A DNA stretch of 22,431 bases from a bacterium (lineage in GTDB: Bacteria > JAHJDO01), in the NCBI GenBank assembly GCA_030652805.1, contig JAUSPT010000038.1, positions 1-22,431 of the forward strand, read 5' to 3'. Made by a program: the position numbers and the translations under genes. This document shows, piece by piece, positions 7,134 to 14,883 of this stretch; the stretch's first letter is position 1, and every line of letters begins with the position of its first letter. The notes below the pieces were generated by a model. That model did not search any database. It worked only from the letters and a program-made list of their open reading frames with translations, and was not told where the DNA came from.

Positions 7134-8102
7134 ATGAGAGAATTAACATATCTTGGTGCTTTAAATGAAGCTTTAAGAGAGGAAATGGAAAGAGATGAGA
7201 ATGTTTTCCTCATAGGGGAAGATATAGGTTCGTTTGGTGGCGTTTTTGGAGTGGAAAAAGGACTCTGGGAAAAGTTTGGTGAAAAAAGAGTAAGGCAAAC
7301 TCCCATATCAGAGGATGCAATAGTGGGAACTGCGGTTGGTGCTGCAATGACAGGGCTGAGACCTGTAGCAGAAATAATGTACATAGATTTTATAACATGC
7401 TGTATGGATCAGGTAGTAAATCAGGCGGCAAAACTCCGTTATATGTCAGGCGGTAAGATAAAAATGCCTTTGGTTATACGAGCGCAGGGTGGAAGTGGTA
7501 CTGCAGAAGCAGCGCAGCATTCACAAAGTCTGGAAGCGTGGTTTGTGCATACTCCAGGGCTTAAAGTAGTAATGCCTGCTACAGTATATGATGCAAAAGG
7601 ACTTCTAAAAACAGCAATCAGGGATGATAATCCAGTAATATTTTTAGAGCACAGAATGCTTTACAATATAAAAGATAATGTTCCGGAAGGAGAGTGGACA
7701 GTGCCGTTTGGTAAGGCAGAGGTAAAACATGAGGGAAAAGACATTACCATTGTCGCCACATCCCTTATGGTCCATAAGGCATTGGAAGCGGCAAAAGAGC
7801 TTGCTGATAGCATCAGTATAGAGGTTATTGATCCAAGAACATTGGTCCCGCTTGATATAGATACAATTCTGAAGTCAGTAAAAAAGACCTCTAAATTACT
7901 TGTTGTTCATGAAGCTCCTACAATAGCAGGAGTTGGTGCAGAAATAGTAAGACAGGTTGTAGAAAATGCATTTGATTATCTTGACGGAGCACCGCGTGTT
8001 CTCGGTGGTAGAAGTATTCCAATGCCTTACGCGCCAATACTGGAGAAAGCATGCACACCTCAAAAAGAGGGTATAGTCAAACTCATAAAAGAAATGATGT
8101 GA
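7134..8102 (+). CDS. 2-oxoacid dehydrogenase-type E1 beta subunit (PDH/acetoin dehydrogenase family)
   Basis: The 322-residue protein is a normal-length E1 beta subunit: GEDIGSFGGVFG at 28-39, ThDP-activating Glu60 in TPISE, the IDF block at 84-86, AQGG at 117-120 and His129 in QHSQSLE, followed by the transketolase C-terminal domain (IDPRTLVPLD). It should form an alpha2beta2 heterotetramer with the product of the preceding gene. Acetoin, pyruvate or branched-chain specificity cannot be settled by eye, although acetoin-type E1 beta subunits look similar. The next gene starts only 4 bases after the stop. Confidence 0.92.
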   Translation: MRELTYLGALNEALREEMERDENVFLIGEDIGSFGGVFGVEKGLWEKFGEKRVRQTPISEDAIVGTAVGAAMTGLRPVAEIMYIDFITCCMDQVVNQAAKLRYMSGGKIKMPLVIRAQGGSGTAEAAQHSQSLEAWFVHTPGLKVVMPATVYDAKGLLKTAIRDDNPVIFLEHRMLYNIKDNVPEGEWTVPFGKAEVKHEGKDITIVATSLMVHKALEAAKELADSISIEVIDPRTLVPLDIDTILKSVKKTSKLLVVHEAPTIAGVGAEIVRQVVENAFDYLDGAPRVLGGRSIPMPYAPILEKACTPQKEGIVKLIKEMM

Positions 8103-8106
8103 TAAT

Positions 8107-8670
8107 ATGAAAATCTGTGCATTTCTTGGCAGTCCTAGAAAAAAGGGAAATACTGCCCGTGTATTAAATTGGATCTTGGAAGAGGCGAAAAATAATGGAC
8201 ATAAAATAGAGCTGGTATATCTTCAAGACCAGAAGATATCCGGTTGTAGAGAGTGTTTTGCTTGTCAGAAAATAGTTGACAGACCGGGATGTTCTATTAA
8301 AGATGACATGCAGAGACTATATCCAAAGATTTTAGAAGCGGATTGTATTTTGATTGCTACTCCTGTTTTTACGTGGTCTGTTTCTGCCCTGACAAAAGCA
8401 TTTCTTGAACGAACATATTGTTTTGAGAAATTTTCTGAGGACGGTAGTTATATTTCCTTTGTGGAAGGCAAGAGATGCGGGCTTGTAGTAACAGCAGCTG
8501 GAGATGAATTTGAGGGAGCAGATTTAGTAGTTGAAAGCTACAAACGAATGGTTGAGTTTCACAGGATGAAAAATATCGGGCACCTTGTGGTCGCCAATAT
8601 TCAGACAGAAAAAGATCTCGCAAAATCCGATATTAAGCAAAGAGCGAGACAATTTGGGAAAAGGCTGTGA
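8107..8670 (+). CDS. Flavodoxin-fold NAD(P)H-dependent reductase / iron-sulfur flavoprotein-like
   Basis: The 187-residue protein begins with the FMN-phosphate loop GSPRKKGNT (8-16) and has the conserved TPVFTWSVSALTKAFLER segment of the flavodoxin-like reductase family. Four cysteines, C47-x2-C50-x2-C53-x8-C62, resemble the [4Fe-4S] motif of iron-sulfur flavoproteins (known ones are more compact after the third Cys) and are common in anaerobe members, so a cluster is possible but not proven. It probably moves electrons between NAD(P)H or ferredoxin and a pathway enzyme. It could help reactivate a corrinoid cofactor, a job that MttB systems need, but that link is speculation from context. Translation is likely coupled to the E1 beta gene. 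Confidence 0.85.
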   Translation: MKICAFLGSPRKKGNTARVLNWILEEAKNNGHKIELVYLQDQKISGCRECFACQKIVDRPGCSIKDDMQRLYPKILEADCILIATPVFTWSVSALTKAFLERTYCFEKFSEDGSYISFVEGKRCGLVVTAAGDEFEGADLVVESYKRMVEFHRMKNIGHLVVANIQTEKDLAKSDIKQRARQFGKRL

Positions 8671-8751
8671 TTTTAACAGCGATTCGGGTTACTCTGAGCG
8701 GTAGCTGGTTTCAGTTGGCTACAGAAAGATAAATAATAGAAAGGGTTTAAA

Positions 8752-9756
8752 ATGAGCAGAAAAGAAGTTGAGGTTTTATTCCTGTCAAGAGAAGATGTCG
8801 AAAGAAACATCGAGGTTAAAGAGGCAATAGATATCGTAGAAGAAGCTCAAAGAGAATGGGGCAATGGGCAAACAGAAAATGGGCCATTAATTCCAATGAA
8901 GTTCAAAGACATTCAACCTGAAAGACATGGGAATTTTATGTACGGTTGTGCATATTTAAAGAACATGGATGTTTCGGGGATGGTATGGACTGCGGTTTTC
9001 AGGGATAATCCATCCAAATACGGCTTACCATTTGCCACGGGAATTGAAATAATTAACGATACTGTTACAGGACAACCTTTAGCTGTTATGGAAAGATCAA
9101 AAATAACCGAAATGGTAACTGCAGCTACATCGGCTGTGGGAGCAAAGTATCTTGCAAGAGCGGATTCGAAAGTTCTTGGAATAGTTGGTTGTGGCGCACA
9201 GGGAAGAACGCATCTTCAGGCTATAAAAGAGCTCTTTGATATTAAAACTGTAAAAGTGTTTGACGCAAAAAAAGAATTTCTCGAAAAATATATTGAGGAA
9301 ATGAGTGACAAAGCAGATGTTGATATTCAGCCTGCTGAAAGTGCAGAAGAAGTTGTCAGCAACTCAGATATAGTTGTTACAGTAATTAACCCTGCCGTGC
9401 CTTTGATAAAATATAACATGATTAAACCAGGTAGCTTGGTTATTGCTGCATGCGGAGCCAGGGAATTGTATGATGACGTATGCAATAAGATGGACAAGTT
9501 TACAGTTGATGATTGGGAGCATATTCTGGAAAGATATCGTTTCAAGGATTTCTTATCAAGGGGCATAATTACAAGAGAGACACCACATCTTGAATTGGGG
9601 AAAATCATAGCTGGCAAACAAAAAGGTAGAGAAAATAATAATGAGAAAATATTGTTTGTACATGCTGGAATGATAATAAATCACATAGCAATAGGACATT
9701 TGATATATAAAAAAGCGAAGGAAAATGGAGCAGGAAAGGAATTCAGGGTTTTATGA
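8752..9756 (+). CDS. Ornithine cyclodeaminase / mu-crystallin family protein
   Basis: The 334-residue protein has the family layout: an N-terminal substrate/dimer domain, then a Rossmann domain with GCGAQGRTH at 146-154. The connecting helix, usually reading RTAA/RTGA, here reads MVTAATSAVGAKYLA (121-135), with Val122 where an arginine normally sits. In ornithine cyclodeaminase the matching Arg holds the substrate carboxylate, so a different substrate, or one lacking an alpha-carboxylate, is likely. Family members include ornithine cyclodeaminase, alanine dehydrogenase, ketimine reductases and SbnB-type enzymes. The 81 bp before it contain no clear promoter. GAAAGGG precedes the start. Confidence 0.85.
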   Translation: MSRKEVEVLFLSREDVERNIEVKEAIDIVEEAQREWGNGQTENGPLIPMKFKDIQPERHGNFMYGCAYLKNMDVSGMVWTAVFRDNPSKYGLPFATGIEIINDTVTGQPLAVMERSKITEMVTAATSAVGAKYLARADSKVLGIVGCGAQGRTHLQAIKELFDIKTVKVFDAKKEFLEKYIEEMSDKADVDIQPAESAEEVVSNSDIVVTVINPAVPLIKYNMIKPGSLVIAACGARELYDDVCNKMDKFTVDDWEHILERYRFKDFLSRGIITRETPHLELGKIIAGKQKGRENNNEKILFVHAGMIINHIAIGHLIYKKAKENGAGKEFRVL

Positions 9757-9766
9757 TATGGAAGAG

Positions 9767-9773
9767 AGAGGAG
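9767..9773 (+). promoter_or_regulatory. Ribosome binding site deciding the Gfo/Idh/MocA start
   Basis: AGAGGAG lies 6 bases before the ATG at 9780. The frame is open back to an ATG at 9753 that overlaps the previous stop, but that would add nine charged residues ahead of the Rossmann strand, so 9780 is preferred. Confidence 0.75.
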
Positions 9774-9779
9774 AAAGTT

Positions 9780-10832
9780 ATGGTCAACTGGGGAGTTATG
9801 GGAGCAGGAGGCATAGCAAGAAGAAGAACCATACCTGAAGGAATTGCAAAAGCTAAGAATGCAGAACTTGTTGCTGTTATGGACATTGATGAAAAGATTG
9901 CAAAAGATGTAGCAGATGAATATAAAGTCAAAGCATATACAAAAGAAGAAGAATTGTTAGATGATAAAAATGTTCAGGCTGTTTATATTGCTACTCCTGT
10001 TAATCTGCATTGCAAGCAAGTAGTTGCAGCAGCTAATAAAGGAAAGCATATATTATGTGAGAAATCCATGGCAATGACTGTTGAAGAATGCGAGAAGATG
10101 ATTGAAATTTGCAGGGATGCAGACGTAAAGCTTTGTCTTGGATATATGATGAGATTTCATACGATTCATACAAGAATTAAGGAGATGATACAACAGGACT
10201 TGCTTGGGAGGATTGTTATGTCCAGAGCCCAACTGTCTTGCTGGTATCCAGAGATACAGGGCGCATGGAGACAAAAAAAGGAGCTTGGCGGCGGTGGCTC
10301 TCTCATGGATATGGGAACACACTGTATTGATCTTCTGGAATTTATACTGGATAGTAAAGTAGCAGAAGTTTCCTGTTTTACTGGCAATTTAGCTCATAAA
10401 TATGAAGTTGAGGATACTGCAGTTGTCCTGATGCGATTTGAAAATAGCGCACAAGGTATTGTTGACAATTGCTTCAGTATACCTGATGATTCATCAAAAA
10501 ATATGCTGGAAATTTATGGAACAAAGGGAAGTATTCTGTGCAAGGGAACAATAGGACAGGGTGATGGAGGAGAAGCTATTTTGTATATTGAAGAGGAAGG
10601 GAAACAATACGATGCAGACCAAAAAAGGGAACCTATTTCCTCTAGCGAAATAATAAACCCGAAACCGATTAATACCTACCAGGCAGAAATAGAACATTTT
10701 TCGGATTGTATTATAAACGATACAAAACCTTCTACTTCCGGTGAAGATGGCATATGGAGCCAAAAAGTTGGTTTAGCCTGCTATGAATCAGCAAGCACAG
10801 GAAAGGTTGTAAAAATTAACAAAAGGAGATAA
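9780..10832 (+). CDS. Gfo/Idh/MocA-family NAD(P)-dependent oxidoreductase
   Basis: From 9780 the product is 350 residues, normal for the family. The N-terminal Rossmann fold starts immediately (WGVMGAGGIA, 4-13). The lysine motif, usually EKP, is EKS at 94-96 with Lys95 as the conserved catalytic residue. The C-terminal dehydratase-like domain contains GGGSLMDMGTHCIDLLEF (171-188) with the conserved Asp/His pair. These enzymes oxidise or reduce sugar, inositol or sugar-acid hydroxyls. The exact substrate is not readable. The gene overlaps or nearly abuts the preceding OCD-like gene and lies 5 bp before the class IV aminotransferase, so the three are likely co-translated. Confidence 0.9.
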   Translation: MVNWGVMGAGGIARRRTIPEGIAKAKNAELVAVMDIDEKIAKDVADEYKVKAYTKEEELLDDKNVQAVYIATPVNLHCKQVVAAANKGKHILCEKSMAMTVEECEKMIEICRDADVKLCLGYMMRFHTIHTRIKEMIQQDLLGRIVMSRAQLSCWYPEIQGAWRQKKELGGGGSLMDMGTHCIDLLEFILDSKVAEVSCFTGNLAHKYEVEDTAVVLMRFENSAQGIVDNCFSIPDDSSKNMLEIYGTKGSILCKGTIGQGDGGEAILYIEEEGKQYDADQKREPISSSEIINPKPINTYQAEIEHFSDCIINDTKPSTSGEDGIWSQKVGLACYESASTGKVVKINKRR

Positions 10833-10837
10833 TCGTA

Positions 10838-11752
10838 ATGGAAAGACTGGTATATGTAAATGGGGAAATGGTTCCTGAAAGCGAAGCTAAGGTTTCTGTT
10901 TTTGACGTTGGCTTTCTCTATGGAGCTACGTTTTTTGAATCCGTAAGAACTTTTAAACACAAATTTTTTAAACTCGATGAGCACTTGAGTCGTCTTGAGC
11001 GCTCTTTACGCTACGCAGGAATACCTGATATTATCACAAAAGAGAAAATGGCGGATATTATGTCTCAGGTACTGGATGCCAATATTCATCTTACAGATAA
11101 AGAAGACGATATGTGGATGTGTGCAGAGGTTACACCGGGGAAAACATTCCCAATGCCTTTAATGAAACAAATAGATAAGACTCCGACCGTTATTGTTTAT
11201 TCCAGTGCTATGCCGCATAGCGAGTATGTCAAATATTATACGCAAGGGAAACATGTTGTAACCTCTTTAATTAGAAATACATCCCCCCAAAATCTGGATT
11301 CACGCGCCAAGAATCGCAACAGAGTTCCTCATTTTCTTGCAAAATTAGAGATTGTAAAAAGAGATCCTGATGCTATTGCTCTTTTCCTTGACCTTGCTGG
11401 AAATATAACAGAAGGCACAGGCGCCAATATCTTCTTTGTCTTAGATGGCATCTTATTCACTCCTACAACAAAGAATATTCTGAACGGTATCAGCAGACTG
11501 ACTGTTATAGAACTGGCAGAGAAAATGAATATAAAGGTTATAGAGAAAGACCTTACTTTATATGACGCTTATAACGCCGAAGAGGCATTCTGGACAACTA
11601 CTTCATACTGTATTCTGCCTATTTCCATGATCGATGGCCGCAAAATCGGGGATGCGTATCCGGGTCCTTATGCGAAAAAGCTCCTGGATGCATGGAGTAA
11701 GGAAGTAGAAGTTGATATAATCGGACAGGCTCAGAAATTTGCAAATAAATAA
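10838..11752 (+). CDS. Class IV aminotransferase (branched-chain / D-amino-acid / ADC-lyase family)
   Basis: The 304-residue protein follows fold-type IV PLP enzymes: VYVNG at 5-9, DVGFLYGATFFES at 23-35, Lys158 in SRAKNRN as the probable Schiff-base lysine, and DLAGNITEGTGANIFFV (185-201) supplying the conserved Glu192 and Asn197. Branched-chain, D-alanine and aminodeoxychorismate-lyase members share this pattern. The usual second active-site signature is only partly conserved (FWTTTSYCILPI), so I leave specificity open. With the class III enzyme at 2373 this gives two unrelated PLP aminotransferases in one array, suggesting two separate amino-transfer steps. Confidence 0.88.
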   Translation: MERLVYVNGEMVPESEAKVSVFDVGFLYGATFFESVRTFKHKFFKLDEHLSRLERSLRYAGIPDIITKEKMADIMSQVLDANIHLTDKEDDMWMCAEVTPGKTFPMPLMKQIDKTPTVIVYSSAMPHSEYVKYYTQGKHVVTSLIRNTSPQNLDSRAKNRNRVPHFLAKLEIVKRDPDAIALFLDLAGNITEGTGANIFFVLDGILFTPTTKNILNGISRLTVIELAEKMNIKVIEKDLTLYDAYNAEEAFWTTTSYCILPISMIDGRKIGDAYPGPYAKKLLDAWSKEVEVDIIGQAQKFANK

Positions 11753-11756
11753 CAAA

Positions 11757-11764
11757 AAAAGGAG
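11757..11764 (+). promoter_or_regulatory. Ribosome binding site supporting a GTG start
   Basis: AAAAGGAG lies 8 bases ahead of the GTG at 11773. No ATG follows before the Rossmann glycines of the product, so GTG is the start codon. Confidence 0.75.
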
Positions 11765-11772
11765 AAAACAAG

Positions 11773-12786
11773 GTGGATACTATTAAAATTATACAAATAG
11801 GGTTAGGCCCCCTTGGCCAAAAAATTACAAAATACATTCTGAAAAGAAGAGGACTTGAAATTGCAGGAGCAGTAGACTCTGCACCTGATAAGGTAGGCAA
11901 GGATTTAGGAGAGATCTGTTCTATCGACAAACTGGGTATACAGATTTCCAAGTCACTGGATATTGCAATGGGGAACTCCAAGCCTGATGTTGCCTTATTG
12001 ACCACGGTCTCAGATATGGAAAGAATTACCCCGCAGATTGAAGAAATCCTCTCATACAGAATCCCCGTTGTTTCTACCTGTGAAGAATTATCATTCCCGT
12101 GGGAGACTTCTCCAGAACTGGCAAAAAGAATTGATGAAGCAGCAAAGTCCCACAATGTTTCAGTTCTTGGGACGGGCGTAAACCCTGGATTTCTTATGGA
12201 TTTTCTGCCGATTGCAATGACAGGAGTTTGCCAGGATGTTAAAAGCATAAAGGTTTCAAGAATACAGGATGCTTCCTTTAGAAGAATTCCGTTTCAGAAA
12301 AAGATAGGTGCCGGGCTTACTTTGGAAGAATTTGAGGAGAAAAGGAAGTCTGGTACTCTGCGCCATGTCGGGCTTACGGAATCAATGCATATGATTGCAA
12401 GCAAAATGGGATGGAAACTCTCTAGAACAGAAGATATTCTTACACCTGTAGTCGCAGAACATGATATAAAAACAGATGTCATGAAGATATCCGAGGGTAT
12501 GGCCCGAGGAGTCCAGCAGATTGGCAAGGGTTATGTTAACGGAGAACAGCTAATCACGCTTGAGTTCAGGGCAGCTATTGGCGAAAAAAACTCGCATGAT
12601 ACAATCCAGATAAAAGGAACTCCAGATATAAACTCAACAATAGAAGGAGGCGTTAACGGAGATATAGCCACATGTGCTGTAACTATAAATGCTATAAAAT
12701 CAATTCTTAATACAGCCCCTGGTCTCAGAACAATGGCAGATGTGCCGGTGGTTTCTTTTTTTGACAGCTTGGAAGGGATTTCTTAA
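11773..12786 (+). CDS. DapB-like / 2,4-diaminopentanoate dehydrogenase-like NAD(P) oxidoreductase
   Basis: The 337-residue product starts with a DapB-type Rossmann fold (GLGPLGQ, 10-16). The hallmark VLGTGVNPGF at 131-140 and the long C-terminal domain, including RIQDASFRRIPFQKKIG, match the family of 2,4-diaminopentanoate dehydrogenase (Ord of clostridial ornithine fermentation) and its many uncharacterised relatives. Known members deaminate a diamino acid oxidatively or the reverse. No other ord-pathway gene (OraS/OraE, OrtA/B) is nearby, so that exact route is not supported. Together with the OCD-like gene it points to chemistry on an amino or imino acid. Confidence 0.85.
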   Translation: MDTIKIIQIGLGPLGQKITKYILKRRGLEIAGAVDSAPDKVGKDLGEICSIDKLGIQISKSLDIAMGNSKPDVALLTTVSDMERITPQIEEILSYRIPVVSTCEELSFPWETSPELAKRIDEAAKSHNVSVLGTGVNPGFLMDFLPIAMTGVCQDVKSIKVSRIQDASFRRIPFQKKIGAGLTLEEFEEKRKSGTLRHVGLTESMHMIASKMGWKLSRTEDILTPVVAEHDIKTDVMKISEGMARGVQQIGKGYVNGEQLITLEFRAAIGEKNSHDTIQIKGTPDINSTIEGGVNGDIATCAVTINAIKSILNTAPGLRTMADVPVVSFFDSLEGIS

Positions 12787-12788
12787 TT

Positions 12789-13631
12789 ATGATATGTTTG
12801 ACTGGTGATATCCATCACGGCTCATTAAACACAAACGAGCAGAAATATATAGAAATTACGGATGACTCGGAAGTTAAGATATCCTGCAGATATCTTAAAC
12901 TTCTGGAGAAATACGGAATAAAGGCAACCTTTTATGTAACAGGAAAAACGCTTGATGAAGAGTGGGAAGATTTTAAGCCGATAGCAGATTCAGAGCTAGT
13001 GGAAATTGGCGGTCATACTTATGGGGGATTGCCTATCAGTAATCTTTACAGAGCATGGTGTAAAATTACAGGAAAAGCACCTGTATCGCACAGTTATACA
13101 CATGGTTCCTGCCTGCAGCAGAAAAAAGATATACAGAAGATGATAGATGTGGTGAAGACCAAGGCGGGCAAGAATATCGTGTCATGGCGCAGTCACGGTC
13201 TGGTTTTTGATGAAAACACCTATCCTTTGCTAGCGGAGATGGGAGTTCAAATGATTTCCGATGATCCGAGCTGGAACAAAATCTACGCTGAAAAGACGAA
13301 AGAGGGGCTGATTTCTCATCCTATGAATGTCATCATGGATCATGATCATATCTATCATGCTCATAGGACAAAGGAGTATGTTGATAATATGAAGGAAAAC
13401 TGGCCCTGGCCTGATGACTCAACAGCTGACTCGTATACAATCGAAGAGTGGGGCAGGATGGTTGAGAAGCAGGTTCTTGATATTGAGAAAAAAGGAGGCA
13501 TTGCAACAGTCCTCATGCATCCTATTTGTATGTATACCTCTGATAACTTCAAAACAGCTGAGAAACTTTTTAAGATTTTTTCCAAATATAAGACCATATG
13601 GGCTCGTGAAATTCCCGAGTATCTAAAATGA
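12789..13631 (+). CDS. NodB-fold polysaccharide-deacetylase-like protein, cytoplasmic
   Basis: The 280-residue protein shows the carbohydrate-esterase-4 order: a first Asp motif (TGDIHHG, 5-11, in place of TFDDG), YGIKATFYVTGK (42-53), the His motif as GGHTYGG (74-80), and WRSHG (133-137) in place of the usual RxPxG. The second metal-ligand His of the His-x-x-x-His motif is replaced by Gly80, although His101 or His105 might compensate. There is no signal peptide, so it acts inside the cell, unlike wall or chitin deacetylases. A small-molecule amide hydrolase or a deacetylase of a pathway intermediate is possible. Its stop overlaps the next ATG (ATGA), so translation is coupled. Confidence 0.75.
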   Translation: MICLTGDIHHGSLNTNEQKYIEITDDSEVKISCRYLKLLEKYGIKATFYVTGKTLDEEWEDFKPIADSELVEIGGHTYGGLPISNLYRAWCKITGKAPVSHSYTHGSCLQQKKDIQKMIDVVKTKAGKNIVSWRSHGLVFDENTYPLLAEMGVQMISDDPSWNKIYAEKTKEGLISHPMNVIMDHDHIYHAHRTKEYVDNMKENWPWPDDSTADSYTIEEWGRMVEKQVLDIEKKGGIATVLMHPICMYTSDNFKTAEKLFKIFSKYKTIWAREIPEYLK

Positions 13632-14863
13632 CATCAAGAGAAAGAGTAAAAAAAGTATTGAATTTTGAGGTGCCTGACAGGCCTGCTATTGATCTTGGGT
13701 CAACAAGAATGACAGGTATTTCCGCATGGATATACAGAGAGCTAAAGAGACGACTAGGAATAAAATCTGATGAAGTTAAAGTATTTGATTTAAGCCAGAT
13801 GCTTGCAGAAGTTGAGTTACAAGTTCTTGATAGATTAAGGTGCGATTTTGTTATGTTGCCAATGCAGAGCCTAAAATTTGAATTAAAATATGGTGATTGG
13901 AAAGATTACACATTCTGGGATGGACAAACATTTAAAGTTCCAAGTGAATTTAACCCAAGGGTTACAGAAGAGGGTACTTTACTTATAGGAGATACTCCCA
14001 ATTGGAAAAAAGAAACTCGCCGTATGCCCAAAGGATGCAGGTATCTTGATAGAATAGAATATCCTGACATTAAGACAGTAGATTTTGACATATCTCATAT
14101 AGACAAAAAGGACTGGGTGTTTTCAAAACCTCTTTCAGGCGAATTTTTAAAAACAGAAGAAAATAATGCTAAAATATTAAAACAATCAACTGATAAGGCT
14201 ATTGTGTCTTCAGGGGGAATATCGGGAGCATGGGGAATGCCAGCAGGATATGGAGGAGTTATAGGATGGGGAATAAAGATGGCTCTTGACCCAAATCATG
14301 CAAAAGAATATATGATGGCAGAAGCAGAAGCATTGTCCAAGCGTATAAAGTTATATTTAGAAGCAGTAGGTAATTATATTGATATTATAGTTGTAAGTGG
14401 TACTGATTTCGGAGCACAAAAAAAGGAACAATTTAATCCTGAATTATTTAAAGAATTCTTCGTGCCTGCATGGAAAATAGTAACAGATACAATACATAAA
14501 TTTGATGATATAAAAATATTTATTCATTCATGCGGATGTGTGAAGGATCTCATCCCCTACTTTATTGATGCAGGTGTTGATATTTATAACCCGGTTCAGT
14601 GGTCTGCGGATAATATGGATCGAGAGGAGCTTAAAAAAGAGTTTGGGAACAAGATAGTATTCTGGGGCGGAGCAGTCAATACGCAAAAAACATTTCCTTT
14701 TGGTACACCTGATGAAGTGAGAAAAGAAGTGAGAGAAACTATTAATATACTCGGCAGAGATGGAGGCTATGTGGTAAATCCAGTACATAACATACAGGCA
14801 GATGTACCAGTTGAAAATATAATTGCATTGTATGAGACTGCAAAGAATTATAGATATGGTTAA
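13628..14863 (+). CDS. URO-D family protein 1 (methylcobamide methyltransferase-like), HxC site intact
   Basis: The 411-residue protein begins MTSRERVKKVLNFEVPDRP, the standard opening of URO-D-fold (PF01208) proteins outside haem synthesis. It keeps the zinc motif of MtaA/MtbA/CmuA-type methyltransferases, His300-x-Cys302 in IHSCGC, plus VHNIQADVP near the end (386-394). Enzymes of this type transfer methyl groups between a corrinoid and a thiol. With the MttB-like gene in the array, a corrinoid-linked methyl transfer is the best guess. A true haem-pathway HemE is unlikely because the PDRPA segment is not the HemE N-terminus. ATG overlaps the previous stop. Confidence 0.87.
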   Translation: MTSRERVKKVLNFEVPDRPAIDLGSTRMTGISAWIYRELKRRLGIKSDEVKVFDLSQMLAEVELQVLDRLRCDFVMLPMQSLKFELKYGDWKDYTFWDGQTFKVPSEFNPRVTEEGTLLIGDTPNWKKETRRMPKGCRYLDRIEYPDIKTVDFDISHIDKKDWVFSKPLSGEFLKTEENNAKILKQSTDKAIVSSGGISGAWGMPAGYGGVIGWGIKMALDPNHAKEYMMAEAEALSKRIKLYLEAVGNYIDIIVVSGTDFGAQKKEQFNPELFKEFFVPAWKIVTDTIHKFDDIKIFIHSCGCVKDLIPYFIDAGVDIYNPVQWSADNMDREELKKEFGNKIVFWGGAVNTQKTFPFGTPDEVRKEVRETINILGRDGGYVVNPVHNIQADVPVENIIALYETAKNYRYG

Positions 14864-14883
14864 TAAATAGGAGATGAATTATT

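Noticed and set aside
8671-8751. Possible hairpin GTAGC (8701-8705)/GCTAC (8718-8722) and a 20-codon GTG frame at 8667-8732 between the flavoprotein and OCD-like genes
   Set aside because: The stem is only 5 bp with no T-run, so it is not a terminator. The short frame resembles nothing I recognise and lacks the homology that supports the 3749-3826 remnant.
13628-14863. Haem-pathway uroporphyrinogen decarboxylase (HemE)
   Set aside because: The N-terminus and the HxC zinc motif fit the corrinoid methyltransferase branch of the fold, and no other haem gene is present.
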